Positions 38,901-49,312 of a stretch of DNA of 64,000 nucleotides are shown here, in pieces. A program made the position numbers and the translations under genes. The DNA is from Toxotes chatareus (taxonomy: Eukaryota; Chordata; Actinopteri; Toxotidae). A model generated the notes under the pieces. The model searched no databases, was not told where the DNA came from, and saw only the letters and a program-made list of their open reading frames with translations. The stretch spans positions 21,233,580 through 21,297,579 of the forward strand of contig CM028902.1 in the NCBI GenBank assembly GCA_016801885.1, read 5' to 3'. The stretch's first letter is position 1. The number at the start of each line of letters is the position of its first letter.

Positions 38901-41900
38901 TATTCTTAAGCTTATTTACAACTTACCTTTAGCAATAACACTCTACGACCCTGACTAATGAATAATATGACTAGTGGCAGTACATATAGTACACAACAAA
39001 ACTGAGTACACCCCTGGTCAGTACCACTAAAATGTTGAGTAATGCAACAGATTCTGTCCATTTAAAGCAATTTTACTTATTTTTAGGTGAAGCCAAAGAA
39101 GAATGAAGCCAATTAATTTGAAAAACAGAAATCACTGACTAATTCAACTATAATTAAAGGTTGATATTTGAGAATCACCTGAAGCTAGTAGTTAGTATAC
39201 ACCCCATTAGCATTATTGGAATAGGTGGATTTCACATGACATCACGACGCAGCGGCGCGACGGCGCCAAATTCAGATGGAGGGCAGCCTGCCTGGGCAGG
39301 ACACACTGAGAATCTACCGTGTGGAAAAAAATGCCTATGTTTTGTGTAGTTTACCGATGCTCAAATCGTTCCAATAGAGAAAAGGAAAAAAGCTATTATA
39401 GGGTACCAAAAGTAGTCACCCACAAAGGTGAGAAATATAAAAAACTTACAGAACAGCGCCGGAAAAGGTGGATCTTAAACCTACGTCTGCGGTCGGGAGG
39501 AGCAGTCTGCTGATGCCCGTGTCTGCAGTGACCACTTCGTCAAAGGTATGTTAGCTAGCTAACTTGGTTTTTGTGGCTAAAGGTATGTTAGCTAGCTAAC
39601 CTGGTTTTTGTGGCTAAAGGTATGTTAGCTAGCTAACCTGGTTTTTGTGGCTGTGTGTATATCATTAGTTTGTCGCTTAATGCTCATTTACATAGTAATA
39701 ATTATTAAGTTGCCGGTAGTCTAATATGGACTTCATTGGGACTTTTGAGGCTGCCCTAGCGTTTTAGGGGACGTTGACTCAGTAGTCCAAATGCTATTTC
39801 GCTGTCATGTCATACATTAGTATTTCTGTGTAACTGACAAATAAACCCCCTTGTATCCGTGTAAGATGTGTTTGTTGACATTATAGCCGCTATTGCTAGC
39901 TGCTAGCTATACATAACCAGTATAAGAATAAACACTCAGCCTGGCGAAGACCAAACGATAATCGTCTTGGAGCCGTTTGGTAACAAGGTTGTGGACCCAC
40001 TCGCTCACAAAAAAGTTTGCCAGGCTTTTGTAGGCTTTCATTTGCTGTTTCGTATAATAAGATCATCATAATAAGGACATCATGATCACGTGACTGAAAC
40101 GCAGCTCTTTCATTCTTTTATTTTTAATTTTTTTTACATTTCATATGATAGGATCTTGTACAAATCTGTTCAGAGATGTTTTTTTGTTTTTAACTTTTTT
40201 TCCTCTTTAGATACATTTGTGTGACTTTTGGAGAAAGGGAGGGAGGGAGTGATGTTTTCGGTCAGTATTTGGGAATACAAACTGATATTTACGGTGCCGT
40301 CTAGGGATGCACCGAATATTCGGCCACCGAAAATTTTCGGCCGAAAATGGCCCGAAAGTGCATTTTACGGTTTTCGGCCGAAAGACTTTTATCACCGAAA
40401 CAACAGGATGTTGTGATGACGCAAGCGAAAACAGCGACCAGCACGCGCTTGTGTGGAAAGGCCAACATGTCTGCGGTGTGGACGGATTTCAGTAAATCTC
40501 AGAAAGACACACGGATAGCGATTTGCAAAACATGTACTGTCGAAATTTCAAGGGGGGGCGCATCTGCGAAGAATTTCTCCACGTCGGGTTTAATTTATCA
40601 CCTGAAATCCAAACATCTCGATCGCTGTGCTGAGTATGAGAGGAATGCAGCGCAGAAAAGGAAAATCCCTCCGAGCACGCCCACTCCGTCTGTGGCCGAC
40701 GTTTTTGAAAAGGCAAGGAAGTTTAAACCTTAACTTAAAGCGCTGCAATTCTTGGTGCATTTGTTGTTGTTAAAGGCCTATGGTTAACATATAGACTATG
40801 GAAATCTTTGTTTTGATACACTATTATGTTGTAGTCCTACAGCGAAAATTTTTAAAAGCACTTGACTTATATGCACTTTGTGTTTTTATGAGAGAACATA
40901 TTTAATTTTACAGTCTTGTCAATTTTTATGAGGTTAGTACACAGTCATAGCCATAAATGCAATGGTACTAATAATTGGCAAAATAATTTCTTTTGGTGTT
41001 TCGATTTTGTGAGCAATAGTTTTCTTCTCTGACGTTCTTCGTAAAGGTTGACTTCATGCAATGTCCTTCACATTGACTGATCAGTCACTGAAACTTTCCA
41101 CGGATAGTCCTTGTGCCAAGTCAGAAGCACTTACACTTCTGTTTTTCAGAGCAAGGTTGTGTAAATGTTCTGTAGCCTACTGATGATTATGAATTCTCAC
41201 AATCTGGTTTTTGTTCAGTCTCATTACTGTGTGGTCATCTACGGAAAGTAGCTAAGGATTGTTAAAAAAGTTACTAGATTTTTCACTAGATGCTCTTTTG
41301 ATAAAAAGTTATTAAATGTGTCTGAAACGTCTTTTGGTGTTTCGATTTTGTGAGCAATAGTTTTCTTCTCTGACGTTCTTCGTAAAGGTTGACTTCATGC
41401 AATGTCCTTCACATTGACTGATCAGTCACTGAAACTTTCCACGGATAATCCTTGTGCCAAGTCAGAAGCACTTACACTTCTGTTTTTCAGAGCAAGGTTG
41501 TGTAAATGTTCTGTAGCCTACTGATGATTATGAATTCTCACAATCTGGTTTTTGTTCAGTCTCATTACTGTGTGGTCATCTACGGAAAGTAGCTAAGGAT
41601 TGTTAAAAAAGTTACTAGATTTTTCACTAGATGCTCTTTTGATAAAAAGTTATTAAATGTGTCTGAAACGTTGGCATATCTAGTGACAAAGGTGCTGAGA
41701 TGATGCAGTACCCTACTTGGTTTATTTGTGCTGTCATCGTGTTGTATTTGCATTCAGCCTAGTTTCTGCTTTTCATAGATGAGAGACTGCAGTTTTTCCC
41801 CATCAAAGTTGGGCTTTCCCTCTGCATCTCATTTTGTTTACAGCTCGGCAAATGATGTGAATGAGCTTCTAATTTTCTCTCTGAGTGACCATTTTACAAG

Positions 41901-44900
41901 TACATACAGCTGAAATCACAGTACAGTTATGTACTTGTGTGTTGTGTACACATGGGCCAAGTATCAGTCTCTGTTTCATACTTGTTCCATTGTCTGACAA
42001 CAGAAACAGGAAAAAATGTAAATGAGAACAACTTTATTGGGAATTCAGCTGTAGGAGAGAAGCAAACAGATAAAGGGCTGAAACCATCTGATACTAGGCA
42101 GAATGCAAATATGACACAATGACATCCTGAATATACTAAGTAAGGTACTGTGTGACTTTCCGAGCAGAATTTATCTACTTTTCACATTCACACCTATGGA
42201 CAATTTAGAGTCGGCAATTCACCTAATCTGCAAGCTGCAGTACCTGGAGTACTTGAGTGCTGCCTCTCATCAGATCAAATATCCTACACTTTAACTCGAA
42301 AAACTTTAACAATACTATCATACAATTGTCAGATGACACAGTTTTGAATCATTTAACACTTCAGTGATATAGCACAGGGGTGTATTCGGTTTTGCTGTGT
42401 ACTGTATGCCTTACATACTGCAGTTTACCGTGTGTATGTTGTAGCCCTCGTAGAAGTGAAACCGCCCCTGCATACAGACACACTCACGGCCCTGCAGCCT
42501 CCCAAACACCAGCTGACCGTCATGACCTGCCACTGCACAGCACACACACAGCATGAGCTATAAGCTAGTCTAAGCATGCTGATGTACAGTGTCCAAAAAT
42601 GTATCATTCATTTTTTGACAAAATGCAGTTGACAGAATCAACTTACCAGTGGTGGTGGGGAATCGTGGGATGTCACTATAGGGGAAGATGGACTTGTTGT
42701 CCAGCAGATTAGCTAGACCACCCAGACCTGAACCGCAGATGATGGCCACTTTAGGACGCTGCTCTGTGTGGGCCAGCAGCCAGTCTGCTGTCTCCTTGTA
42801 CTCTTCATAACTGTATCTGAAAGTAAAGGTAAAAATCGATTAATATCAAATATTACGGAAGCATAGGTCTGATTAATCAACTGTACATCTCAGTGATAAT
42901 GAGTCATAACCATCATCGTTATCAATAAGAACACTGATGAACATCTATCTCATGTTTAGGCTTTAAAGTCATCACTGTCTGAGGAAGGTGTTAAGGAACA
43001 TGAACAAAGTTGCAGCTAATGTGAAGGAAATATATAAGACAGTGTCTTTTATCAATACTGCATGTGAGGTAGACAGTATGAATGAAATGTGTGCAGGACG
43101 ATGCTGATAACATTTTGTTTTTGGTATATTGATCAACAGAGGGAAGTATTGATTGCAGTGCATCTGGTGAAATAAATATGCAATATAAAGTATGTGGAAG
43201 GCAAACAAAAACAAAACACAGCACAACAGCAATAAAAACAGAATTTACATTACATTATTTTTAGAAAACTGGGGAAAGATTTAGCTGAAAACAGAATATG
43301 CAAACATACAGTTGTCCACCAATTTTGTGGTAGAACAGGCTCAGCTGATTGCTTTTTTTTAACCACTGCAGGGAGTAAGTAAAACCTTGCAAACGAGAAA
43401 AGTTAGTTTGGTTTTCACGTTATTTTAATGTGTAGATAAAGAGATAAGTCCACAAAAGGTTGAACTTGCCGTCATGACAAAACAAGTTTCAAAACTGAGA
43501 CAAGAAACTGCACATTGTCGGGATAATGTTATCTAATATTCCGTAACAACCATGCTAAATATTAGTAAAAGATCAGCTGCAGGGGGAAACACTTGGAAAT
43601 GCAAATGTAAAAGCACATGGAAAGGAACACTATGTAAAAGTAAGTATAAATAATACATCGTGCAACACACTTATCGGTTTTTACTCTGCCATTTTATGTG
43701 TACCAGCCAAATTATTATTCAGGAATGTTGATTTGATTAGAAATGCCTCGAGGTGCTACATTATACAAAGTCTGAAACAGGCTGTAATTCTGGATATAAA
43801 TCTGGTTGTAAAGCTATAACCTTGTTAATGTTCCCTCTGTGCCTCAAGCTTTGTTATTAAAACACAATGACACTTCAGGCTGCAGCCTCCACCAGACTAA
43901 TCTGCAGCAGGAGGGAGCCTGATGATTTTGAGCCCATTTTAGAGCTGCCATCAAAAATGACTACTACATCAGACCAGCCATGGGTGTTCAATCTTCCCAC
44001 CTTTCCCCTTTGTGTCCTTATTTAATTCAAGCTAAAAAAAAAAAAAAAAAAGCTGGGGAATCTTTTATTACAGTAGCTATGTTTGTATCTGGGAATGGCT
44101 GAAGTCAAAGTGATGAACTTTTACATGTGCACAATGCTCCACCCAACTGTCTGAGTGGTTTGTACTGACTGTGTGAATCATTAAGCAAAAATAAAGCAGA
44201 AGTCTGTGGGAGAATGATCCTAACACCCTAAGTCATAGGTGTCAAACCTGTTCCACAAAGGGCTGGTGTGGCTGCAGGTTTTTGTTCCAACCAATCAAGA
44301 ACACACAGTTTGACCAATCAACTGTCTGAAGACTGAGATCAGTTGATTAAATGAGTCAGGTCTGGTGTGCTGCTGCTTGGTTGGAACAAAAACCTGCAGC
44401 CACACCAGCCTTTTTGTGGAACAGGTTTGACACCTCTGCCCTAAGTAATCCTTTCACTCTACAGTGCAGACGATAGTGACACAGTTGTTGAATGGTTGTC
44501 GTTGCCAGTCTGTCAGTTGCAGAAGTTGTCCTTCACATAATTCTTCAGGTGTTAATGGCAGCATTACACACACCCACACTCGGTCAGGCACACAGGTGAC
44601 TGCTGTAACTTCTGCTGGTGCCTCAGTGGATTGGTGCCAGCAGAGGATGGGGAATGAATGACAGCAATTCAGGTCAGTTAACCTGACAACTGAACATCTT
44701 TTTGTAATCAGTGATTCATAAACCCCAGAAGCTGAGCCACTGAGAAAACATTTCATCTCATGTGTCTGTAATTATGCTGCAATGTTTTTATGGGAGTCAG
44801 TGAATTGTTCTTAAGGAGCCTGGTGAGGCTATAAAAATTGAATTATGTGCAATACAAATTGTGTACAATACTTCTTGTTCTTTCTGGTCTAATTACATTT

Positions 44901-45750
44901 CCGCTGATGTTTGAAGCAATACAAACGGATACCTGGTGTGTTTACACATTTGTGTACCTTATTTACCACATTGTTTTTTTTTAAAAATGTGGATCGAACT
45001 TGTTTCTTAAATAAAACAAAAAAACAAAAATAAACAAAAAAACAAACCCTGCCTTTGACATACACAGGATGTGTTATGTATAAGAGTAACAGATTTAAGC
45101 CAGAGCAGGAAGTGAGCTCGTGGGCACTCCCCGCTCTGGCTCTCGCGCTGCGCACGGAGCTGTCCGCGGTGCTGCCGACTCAGGCGCCAGCAGAGCAGAG
45201 AGCGGAGCGGGACGGCCTCCAGGCTTTTTCTTTTTTTTTTGGCAGACACCACAGCATGTCCAAAGAAAATAAACCAGTCTCATCTATTAGGGCTATTGTT
45301 AAGCTCCGAGGCTCTCAGTGGAGCAGAAGCACTGGACTGACCAGTTAAGTGAACAGACAGAGCCATTATTAAAGGACAAAATTTGGGTGTGTTAGGAGGA
45401 AGCAGAATTTATGGATACGACAAGCCTGTACACCGCCTGTAACGCACACGGTGTGTGACAGGTGTCATACTGGGAGGAGAGCCCCCGCAGGCTAGCTTAC
45501 TGTAATCCTCAGAATAAACCCTTCATCATACTGTTGCCTTTGCTTCTCGAAACGATTGTCAAATATAGCACAAGGTGCATCTTACAAAATTTCACCAGTT
45601 ATACAGGCGTTATTCTTTGATCAACACTGGATCCAAGAGAGCACAGGGTGACTGGGCTACAGGGTAGCCGTGACAACCATGAGGCTCATTTGACCAGCGT
45701 TATCGCTCTTACCGGCACTGAGTGGAGGAGGAGGAGGACGCCGCTTCCAT
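35977..45750 (-). CDS. pnp: Purine nucleoside phosphorylase
   Basis: Six coding exons, right to left: 45750-45713, 42816-42647, 42532-42429, 37231-37056, 36940-36750 and 36173-35977 (stop). All are GT-AG and in phase, giving 291 residues (human PNP 289). The enzyme is a cytosolic trimer that cleaves inosine and guanosine with phosphate to base plus ribose-1-phosphate, in purine salvage. Active-site residues of human PNP are all present at a constant +9 offset: Ser42 in GSGLGG, His73 in AGHDG, Arg93 and Tyr97 in GRFHFYEGY, Asn124-Ala125 in NAAGG, Glu210 in GPTYET, Met228-Ser229 in GMSTVPEV, Asn252 in ITNKV and His266 in ANHEE. Human Phe200 is Tyr209 here. The start at 45750 (MEAASSSSSTQC) is chosen for family length; the frame stays open upstream, with another ATG at 45906. 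Teleosts have several pnp paralogues (pnp4-pnp6); this copy is not resolved. The gene is divergent to hydin. Confidence 0.95.
39331..39545 (+). pseudogene. Broken THAP-domain exon of a P-element-like transposon
   Basis: ATG at 39331 opens MPMFCVVYRCSNRSNREKEK with the first two zinc ligands of a C2CH THAP finger (Cys5 and Cys10). It continues through SYYRVPKVV and RRKRWILNLRLRSGGA. The frame then hits a stop, but a shifted frame resumes with ARVCSDHFVK, supplying the second Cys and the His, and ends at a good donor (AAAG, then GTATGT) at 39545. The break near 39500-39515 looks like a short deletion. THAP fingers are site-specific DNA-binding domains of P-element-type transposases and their domesticated relatives. 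No transposase body follows, so this is a pseudogene fragment antisense to pnp. Confidence 0.75.
39542..39652 (+). repeat. 37-bp tandem repeat, three copies, containing the THAP exon's splice donor
   Basis: Units 39542-39578, 39579-39615 and 39616-39652 each start AAAGGTATGTTAGC and end TTTTTGTGGCT. The first differs from the others by one base (T for C). Each unit repeats the exon-intron junction AAAG/GTATGT. Confidence 0.95.
40302..40733 (+). pseudogene. 5' end of a hAT element: terminal repeat plus BED-finger transposase fragment
   Basis: The segment opens with TAGGGATGCACCGAATATTC, a form typical of hAT termini as I recall them, followed by nested CGAAAATTTTCG and TTTTCGGCCGAAA palindromes. 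ATG at 40467 then gives an 88-residue frame (MSAVWTDFSK...) ending at 40733. It carries a BED finger: CKTC for the cysteines and HLKSKH for the histidines, then a basic, Pro-rich linker. Transposases of this group exceed 500 residues, so the catalytic part is missing, and I found no matching right terminus downstream. A 128-codon frame extends upstream to 40347 but would translate the terminal repeat, so the 40467 start is preferred. Confidence 0.75.
40991..41671. repeat. 341-bp tandem duplication, nearly identical copies
   Basis: The unit starting TTTTGGTGTTTCGATTTTGT at 40991 starts again at 41332, and both copies end in GTCTGAAACGT. I noticed a single difference (CGGATAGTCC versus CGGATAATCC). 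It lies just downstream of the hAT fragment and may duplicate part of that element's non-coding tail. Such similarity implies a recent duplication or an assembly artefact. Confidence 0.95.
42817..45712. other. pnp intron 1
   Basis: About 2.9 kb. Contains the 205-bp MITE (44226-44446), a poly(A) run near 44034-44050 and a GC-rich patch at 45110-45220 whose open frames on both strands carry no known domain. No host exon recognised. Confidence 0.6.
44226..44446. mobile_element. Foldback MITE of hAT type with perfect 8-bp target duplication
   Basis: The element spans 44234-44438 (205 bp) and is flanked by identical octamers CCCTAAGT at 44226-44233 and 44439-44446. Its ends are inverted repeats of about 57 bp with about three mismatches: left CATAGGTGTCAAACCTGTTC, right the complement of CAGAGGTGTCAAACCTGTTC. 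The short centre has no coding capacity. An 8-bp target duplication and CAGNGGTG-like termini are hallmarks of hAT-superfamily non-autonomous elements. Confidence 0.93.
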
Positions 45751-46020
45751 ATCAGATGATGAGTGGGACCAGTCTGCTGACGAGGCGCTGTTTGTGTCGT
45801 TTCTGACGGGCGCTGCCCGGGCTGAGTTCACGGTAGTTGAAGCGGCTGATGGAGGTTCTCCTGCGGCAGAAGGGGTGGCGCAGGTCACCGTGCGCGCTGA
45901 CGTCACGGCGCACAGGGCCTCCGCAGACTGCCGGTCCCTTTGAAGAAGACTAAATCCGGTTTTCTACCAGGCTGAGCAGCTCACTGATGCGTTCAGCGAG
46001 AGAGACAAGGCTGGGAACAG
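45751..46020 (-). promoter_or_regulatory. pnp: Putative pnp promoter/5' UTR, CpG-rich
   Basis: The 270 bp upstream of the chosen pnp ATG are conspicuously rich in CpG and include a CRE-like TGACGTCA at about 45899-45906 on the plus strand (CGCTGACGTCACGG context). Promoter status is inferred from composition and position. Confidence 0.5.
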
Positions 46021-46495
46021 AGGGAGCAACAATGAGAGGAAAGCAGAGATAATCAGAGAATCAGCCACTACTCGCTCTCTCGCTTTAAAAAAATAAATAA
46101 AATAAATTTAAAAAGCCAGCCAGCACGACCTAACGCTACAAGTCACTTAAACACCTAAAATCCAAGCAACTCTGCATGATAAATACCTGAAGCAAGATGT
46201 ACAACCAGTTTCTCTCTCTTTCTCTCTCTCTCACGCGCGCAGGCTGTACAACAATTCAAAGTGCTGACTCATGGGTTAGAAGGAGAGAATGAAAGTGATG
46301 AGAGAAAAAACAAGTACCAAAAGCTATAACTGTGGGCTATACAACTATAAGATATCTATAAACTAAAATGTGTATGTAAAGTGTGTCTAAGTGCGACACA
46401 AGATCCAATAAATTCCTTGTCTACCAATAACCAATAATATTTTCACCTTAACTAATTAACAGATTTTATGATGTAAATCTTTGTAAAGTGAATTA

Positions 46496-46601
46496 GTGGA
46501 GTCTATCTAAGGAGAAGATACTGAGGACTCTGAGGTCAGGTCTTCAGTGTGGAGTCTATCTAAGGAGAAGATACTGAGGACTCTGAGGTCAGGTCTTCAG
46601 T
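46496..46601. repeat. 53-bp tandem duplication
   Basis: GTGGAGTCTATCTAAGGAGA through GGTCAGGTCTTCAGT occurs twice in direct succession (46496-46548 and 46549-46601) with no difference noticed. Confidence 0.92.
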
Positions 46602-47659
46602 GTCTTCTCCTGGAATCTGGAGGTTTGACCAGTTTACAGTCTACAGAGCAAAACTAACACATAGTGGGTATTTTATAGGCTGAATCTATTTTAATTTGAC
46701 TATAAAAACTGTCAGTGAAAAAACTGAATACAACATTTTTTGTTCCTGGCAATGTGGGGAAGACTTGAAATAGCATTTTGACCTTAATGTGAGCAATGAT
46801 ACCCAGATTTACATGTAACAATGGGACAGGGAAAAAAAAGACATTCTGAGAATGGGGCCTGTGGGAAAAATATTGATCAGGGTCAAAGTGTCCCTGCTTG
46901 GGGGGAACGTACCATATCAGTCCATATTTATGTCATGAACAGACAGCAAAGGGGATAAATAAGTGGATTTGTAAAGTTGTAGATTAAACTAGAAATTCCT
47001 ACTTTGTCACCATGCTCGCTGGGCTTTCAAATCCCCTTTTGTAGTCCCACTTACCCTTATAGTGACCTTCTTAAACACACCCACAGTGCTCAATTGGTGT
47101 TTTGTGTGTGAACATGTGTGTACCTGACTGTGTGTGTGTGTGTGACAGGGAGAATAAGAGAGAACAGATGTGTGACATGTGCATTTGATACATATAAGAT
47201 GGGACATTTCACATAACATGATAACATGAATAACTGTTGTTTGTGTATTGCTATTGAGGGCAAATAGAGACATTATTTCTTCATCTCTGTACATCTGTGT
47301 TATATTAGCAGATTGTGGGATTGTGTGTGGTTAACTTTCATGCCACTAAATGTTGGATTGTTCAAAGTCTACAATCATGTCTCAGTTTTAGTGAAACAAA
47401 CCAAGATGAGCTGTTTTAATTTGAAAGTCAAACTGAGTGAAACAAATGACATTTTATCAAGTGTTAAAATTCTTCTGAAAATAAAACAGTTAACACAAGT
47501 TAAAACCATGATAAAGTATTTGTTAAACCTGGTATTTATGGAATGTACATTTGCATCATTGTGACAAAGTTGTGAGGTACTTGATTATTTCCATTTGATG
47601 CTGTTTCATATTTCTACTTAACATCATAGAGGGATGTGTTGTACTTCTTACTCGGCTGG

Positions 47660-48436
47660 TAGGGGAGACCAGATATGGTTCTAACACTGAATTCTTGAGC
47701 TAGAGTTCTCAAACTTTTATACAAAGTACCCACATTTGTTGACTACAAATGGTACCAATTCAAATGCCTGCAAGAGTATCACAGACCTTGAGAATTGATG
47801 TCAAATACATGGTTACAACCTACCCCACTACCGGGGTAGGTTGTAACACATGCTGGGGTAAGTTGTAACAGAATGCAAAAGAAGAAAAAACAGAGGCCAC
47901 ACAATGTAATTGTCTTCAAAATGAGGTTTAATGAAATCAACCATAAGTCTGGTCCTATAGTGGCTAACCTGTCACATACTTACCTCACATGGAGTCAGTC
48001 CATAATAGGGTCTGCTGCATGAGTCAAATAGTCAGCCAACTCTTTCCTACACTGGGAAGATCACTGGATCCCTGGTTTCTCAGCTTCTGCAGTGATTTGC
48101 AGTAACTGCTCAGTGTTACATGGCAGATCCCATGTGCCTTGTAACACTGAGCTTGCCCATGTGCCATGTGCCCATGTGTCCAACTGATCTGACTGACTTG
48201 CCCTTCCCTGTACAAAAATTTGTCTTGGTCAAAACATTTACTTTCTTACCTCAAAATCATTTTTTTCTCTGTAGAATCTGCATGCATACATTTCCAGCCT
48301 TTACAACTACCACGTGGGATTGGGGAGGAGGCAGGTAAACACTGATATGATCATATAACTCCTATCTTATCCCTGATTGGAGGAAGTGGTGGTGTTACAG
48401 CCCTCCCCAAGTTACAACCATACCCGGTCTCCCCTA
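47660..48436. mobile_element. Non-autonomous DNA transposon with GGGGAGACC termini, TA target duplication
   Basis: The left end, TAGGGGAGACCAGATATGGTT at about 47660, mirrors the right end, which reads TAGGGGAGACCGGGTATGGTT in reverse complement and ends at 48436. Both outer ends are TA, consistent with a TA target-site duplication around a 773-bp element (47662-48434). Inside, GGTTGTAAC-type motifs recur in both orientations near 47812-47872 and near the right end. No transposase frame is present, so it is non-autonomous. Superfamily is uncertain (Tc1/mariner-like by the TA). Confidence 0.8.
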
Positions 48437-48720
48437 CATTGTGTTTTTACTCAAGTGCCTTGAGTCAAGTAATCTATAGTTTGCGCAAAGTATTATGTGA
48501 TACTAAAAAAATATTTTTTCTTCTACGTGCTTCAAAGTAGTTTGTCCCATTTTGGCTGGTGACAGTTCCCTCTTAAAACATTTCAGACATGTTGTATGTT
48601 TTGTTGTTGCTGAGATTTTTTTTTTTTTTTTATGTAATTGAGTTTTTTTATGTAGTCTAAGCGAGAGACGCCCTCGCTACCATGTTAACAGCCAGTTTTT
48701 GTAGACGTCACAGCCGCTAG

Positions 48721-49022
48721 CCAATCAGAAAACAGTTTACTGGGAAGTGGATTGGGTGCGTTGCCACGGCAACAAACCACAACGAAGTTAACTGAAACGC
48801 TTGTGGCTGAATTTCGGGGAGTTTCAAAACTACGTTTAATTCACTTATGGGGTGGTTAATTTGGTTAATTTCTTTTTGATAGAGCAACAAAATCATTACG
48901 TTTTCTTTGACGTTAAATGACACAAGGTACGTGTTTAGCTAGAACTGTAAATTTTACAGCCTAATTAAACAGCGAGTCGACAGGGAAATTGAAGACCTAT
49001 TTCCTAAAGCGAGCCGATAAAA
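48721..49022 (+). promoter_or_regulatory. hydin: hydin promoter with RFX X-box and CCAAT box, and 5' non-coding exon
   Basis: A CCAAT box lies at 48721-48725. At 48760-48773 is GTTGCCACGGCAAC, an almost perfect palindromic X-box bound by RFX factors, the master activators of ciliary genes. Sequence to 49022 is probably the first, non-coding exon, because a consensus donor (GTAAGTGT) follows at 49023 and an in-frame stop at 49005-49007 precedes the coding exon. The exact transcription start is not visible. Confidence 0.75.
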
Positions 49023-49312
49023 GTAAGTGTAATTATAAGCAATTACTGATAATTTGACCATTTTGAAATAAGCGTAAAATAACTTTCCTCTAAAAGTGAC
49101 GAAGAGGCTCGGACTTGTTGCATTGTACGATTAAATTACTAGCTAAACAACCTCTCGCCTACACATCAACATCACTGACCAAGCCAACATCTTTGGTAAA
49201 AGTATAAAATGGGCACTCAAGCATTATTCATTATTTAATCTCTTCTTTTTTTTCCTCTCAATGTCCTCATGTCCTTTTTTTGCAGGTGTTTGTCCTACAA
49301 AACACATTCAAG

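Larger units (their letters stand above)
37232..42428. other. pnp intron 3, transposon-rich
   Basis: This 5.2-kb intron holds a broken THAP exon (39331-39545), a 37-bp triple tandem repeat (39542-39652), a truncated hAT element with terminal repeat and BED finger (from 40302) and a 341-bp tandem duplication (40991-41671). Text near 38985-39020 (gagtacacccct) resembles a Tc1-type terminus, but nothing more was found. All lie opposite in sense to pnp. Confidence 0.7.
46021..48700. other. Spacer between divergent pnp and hydin
   Basis: Contains a pyrimidine tract (46210-46240), a 53-bp tandem duplication (46496-46601), a GT-rich patch near 47130 and a TA-flanked mobile element (47660-48436). 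No gene recognised; short open frames show no domain. Confidence 0.55.

Noticed and set aside
45055..45348. 97-codon GC-rich open frame in pnp intron 1, with opposing frames on the minus strand
   Set aside because: Considered as an alternative pnp first exon, but no in-phase donor to exon 42816-42647 was found; the exon at 45750-45713 completes the Arg codon correctly.
45709..45906. Longer pnp N-terminus from an upstream ATG at 45906
   Set aside because: It would add about 50 Ser/Ala-rich residues not found in the family; the downstream ATG at 45750 gives 291 residues, close to the usual length. Not fully excluded.
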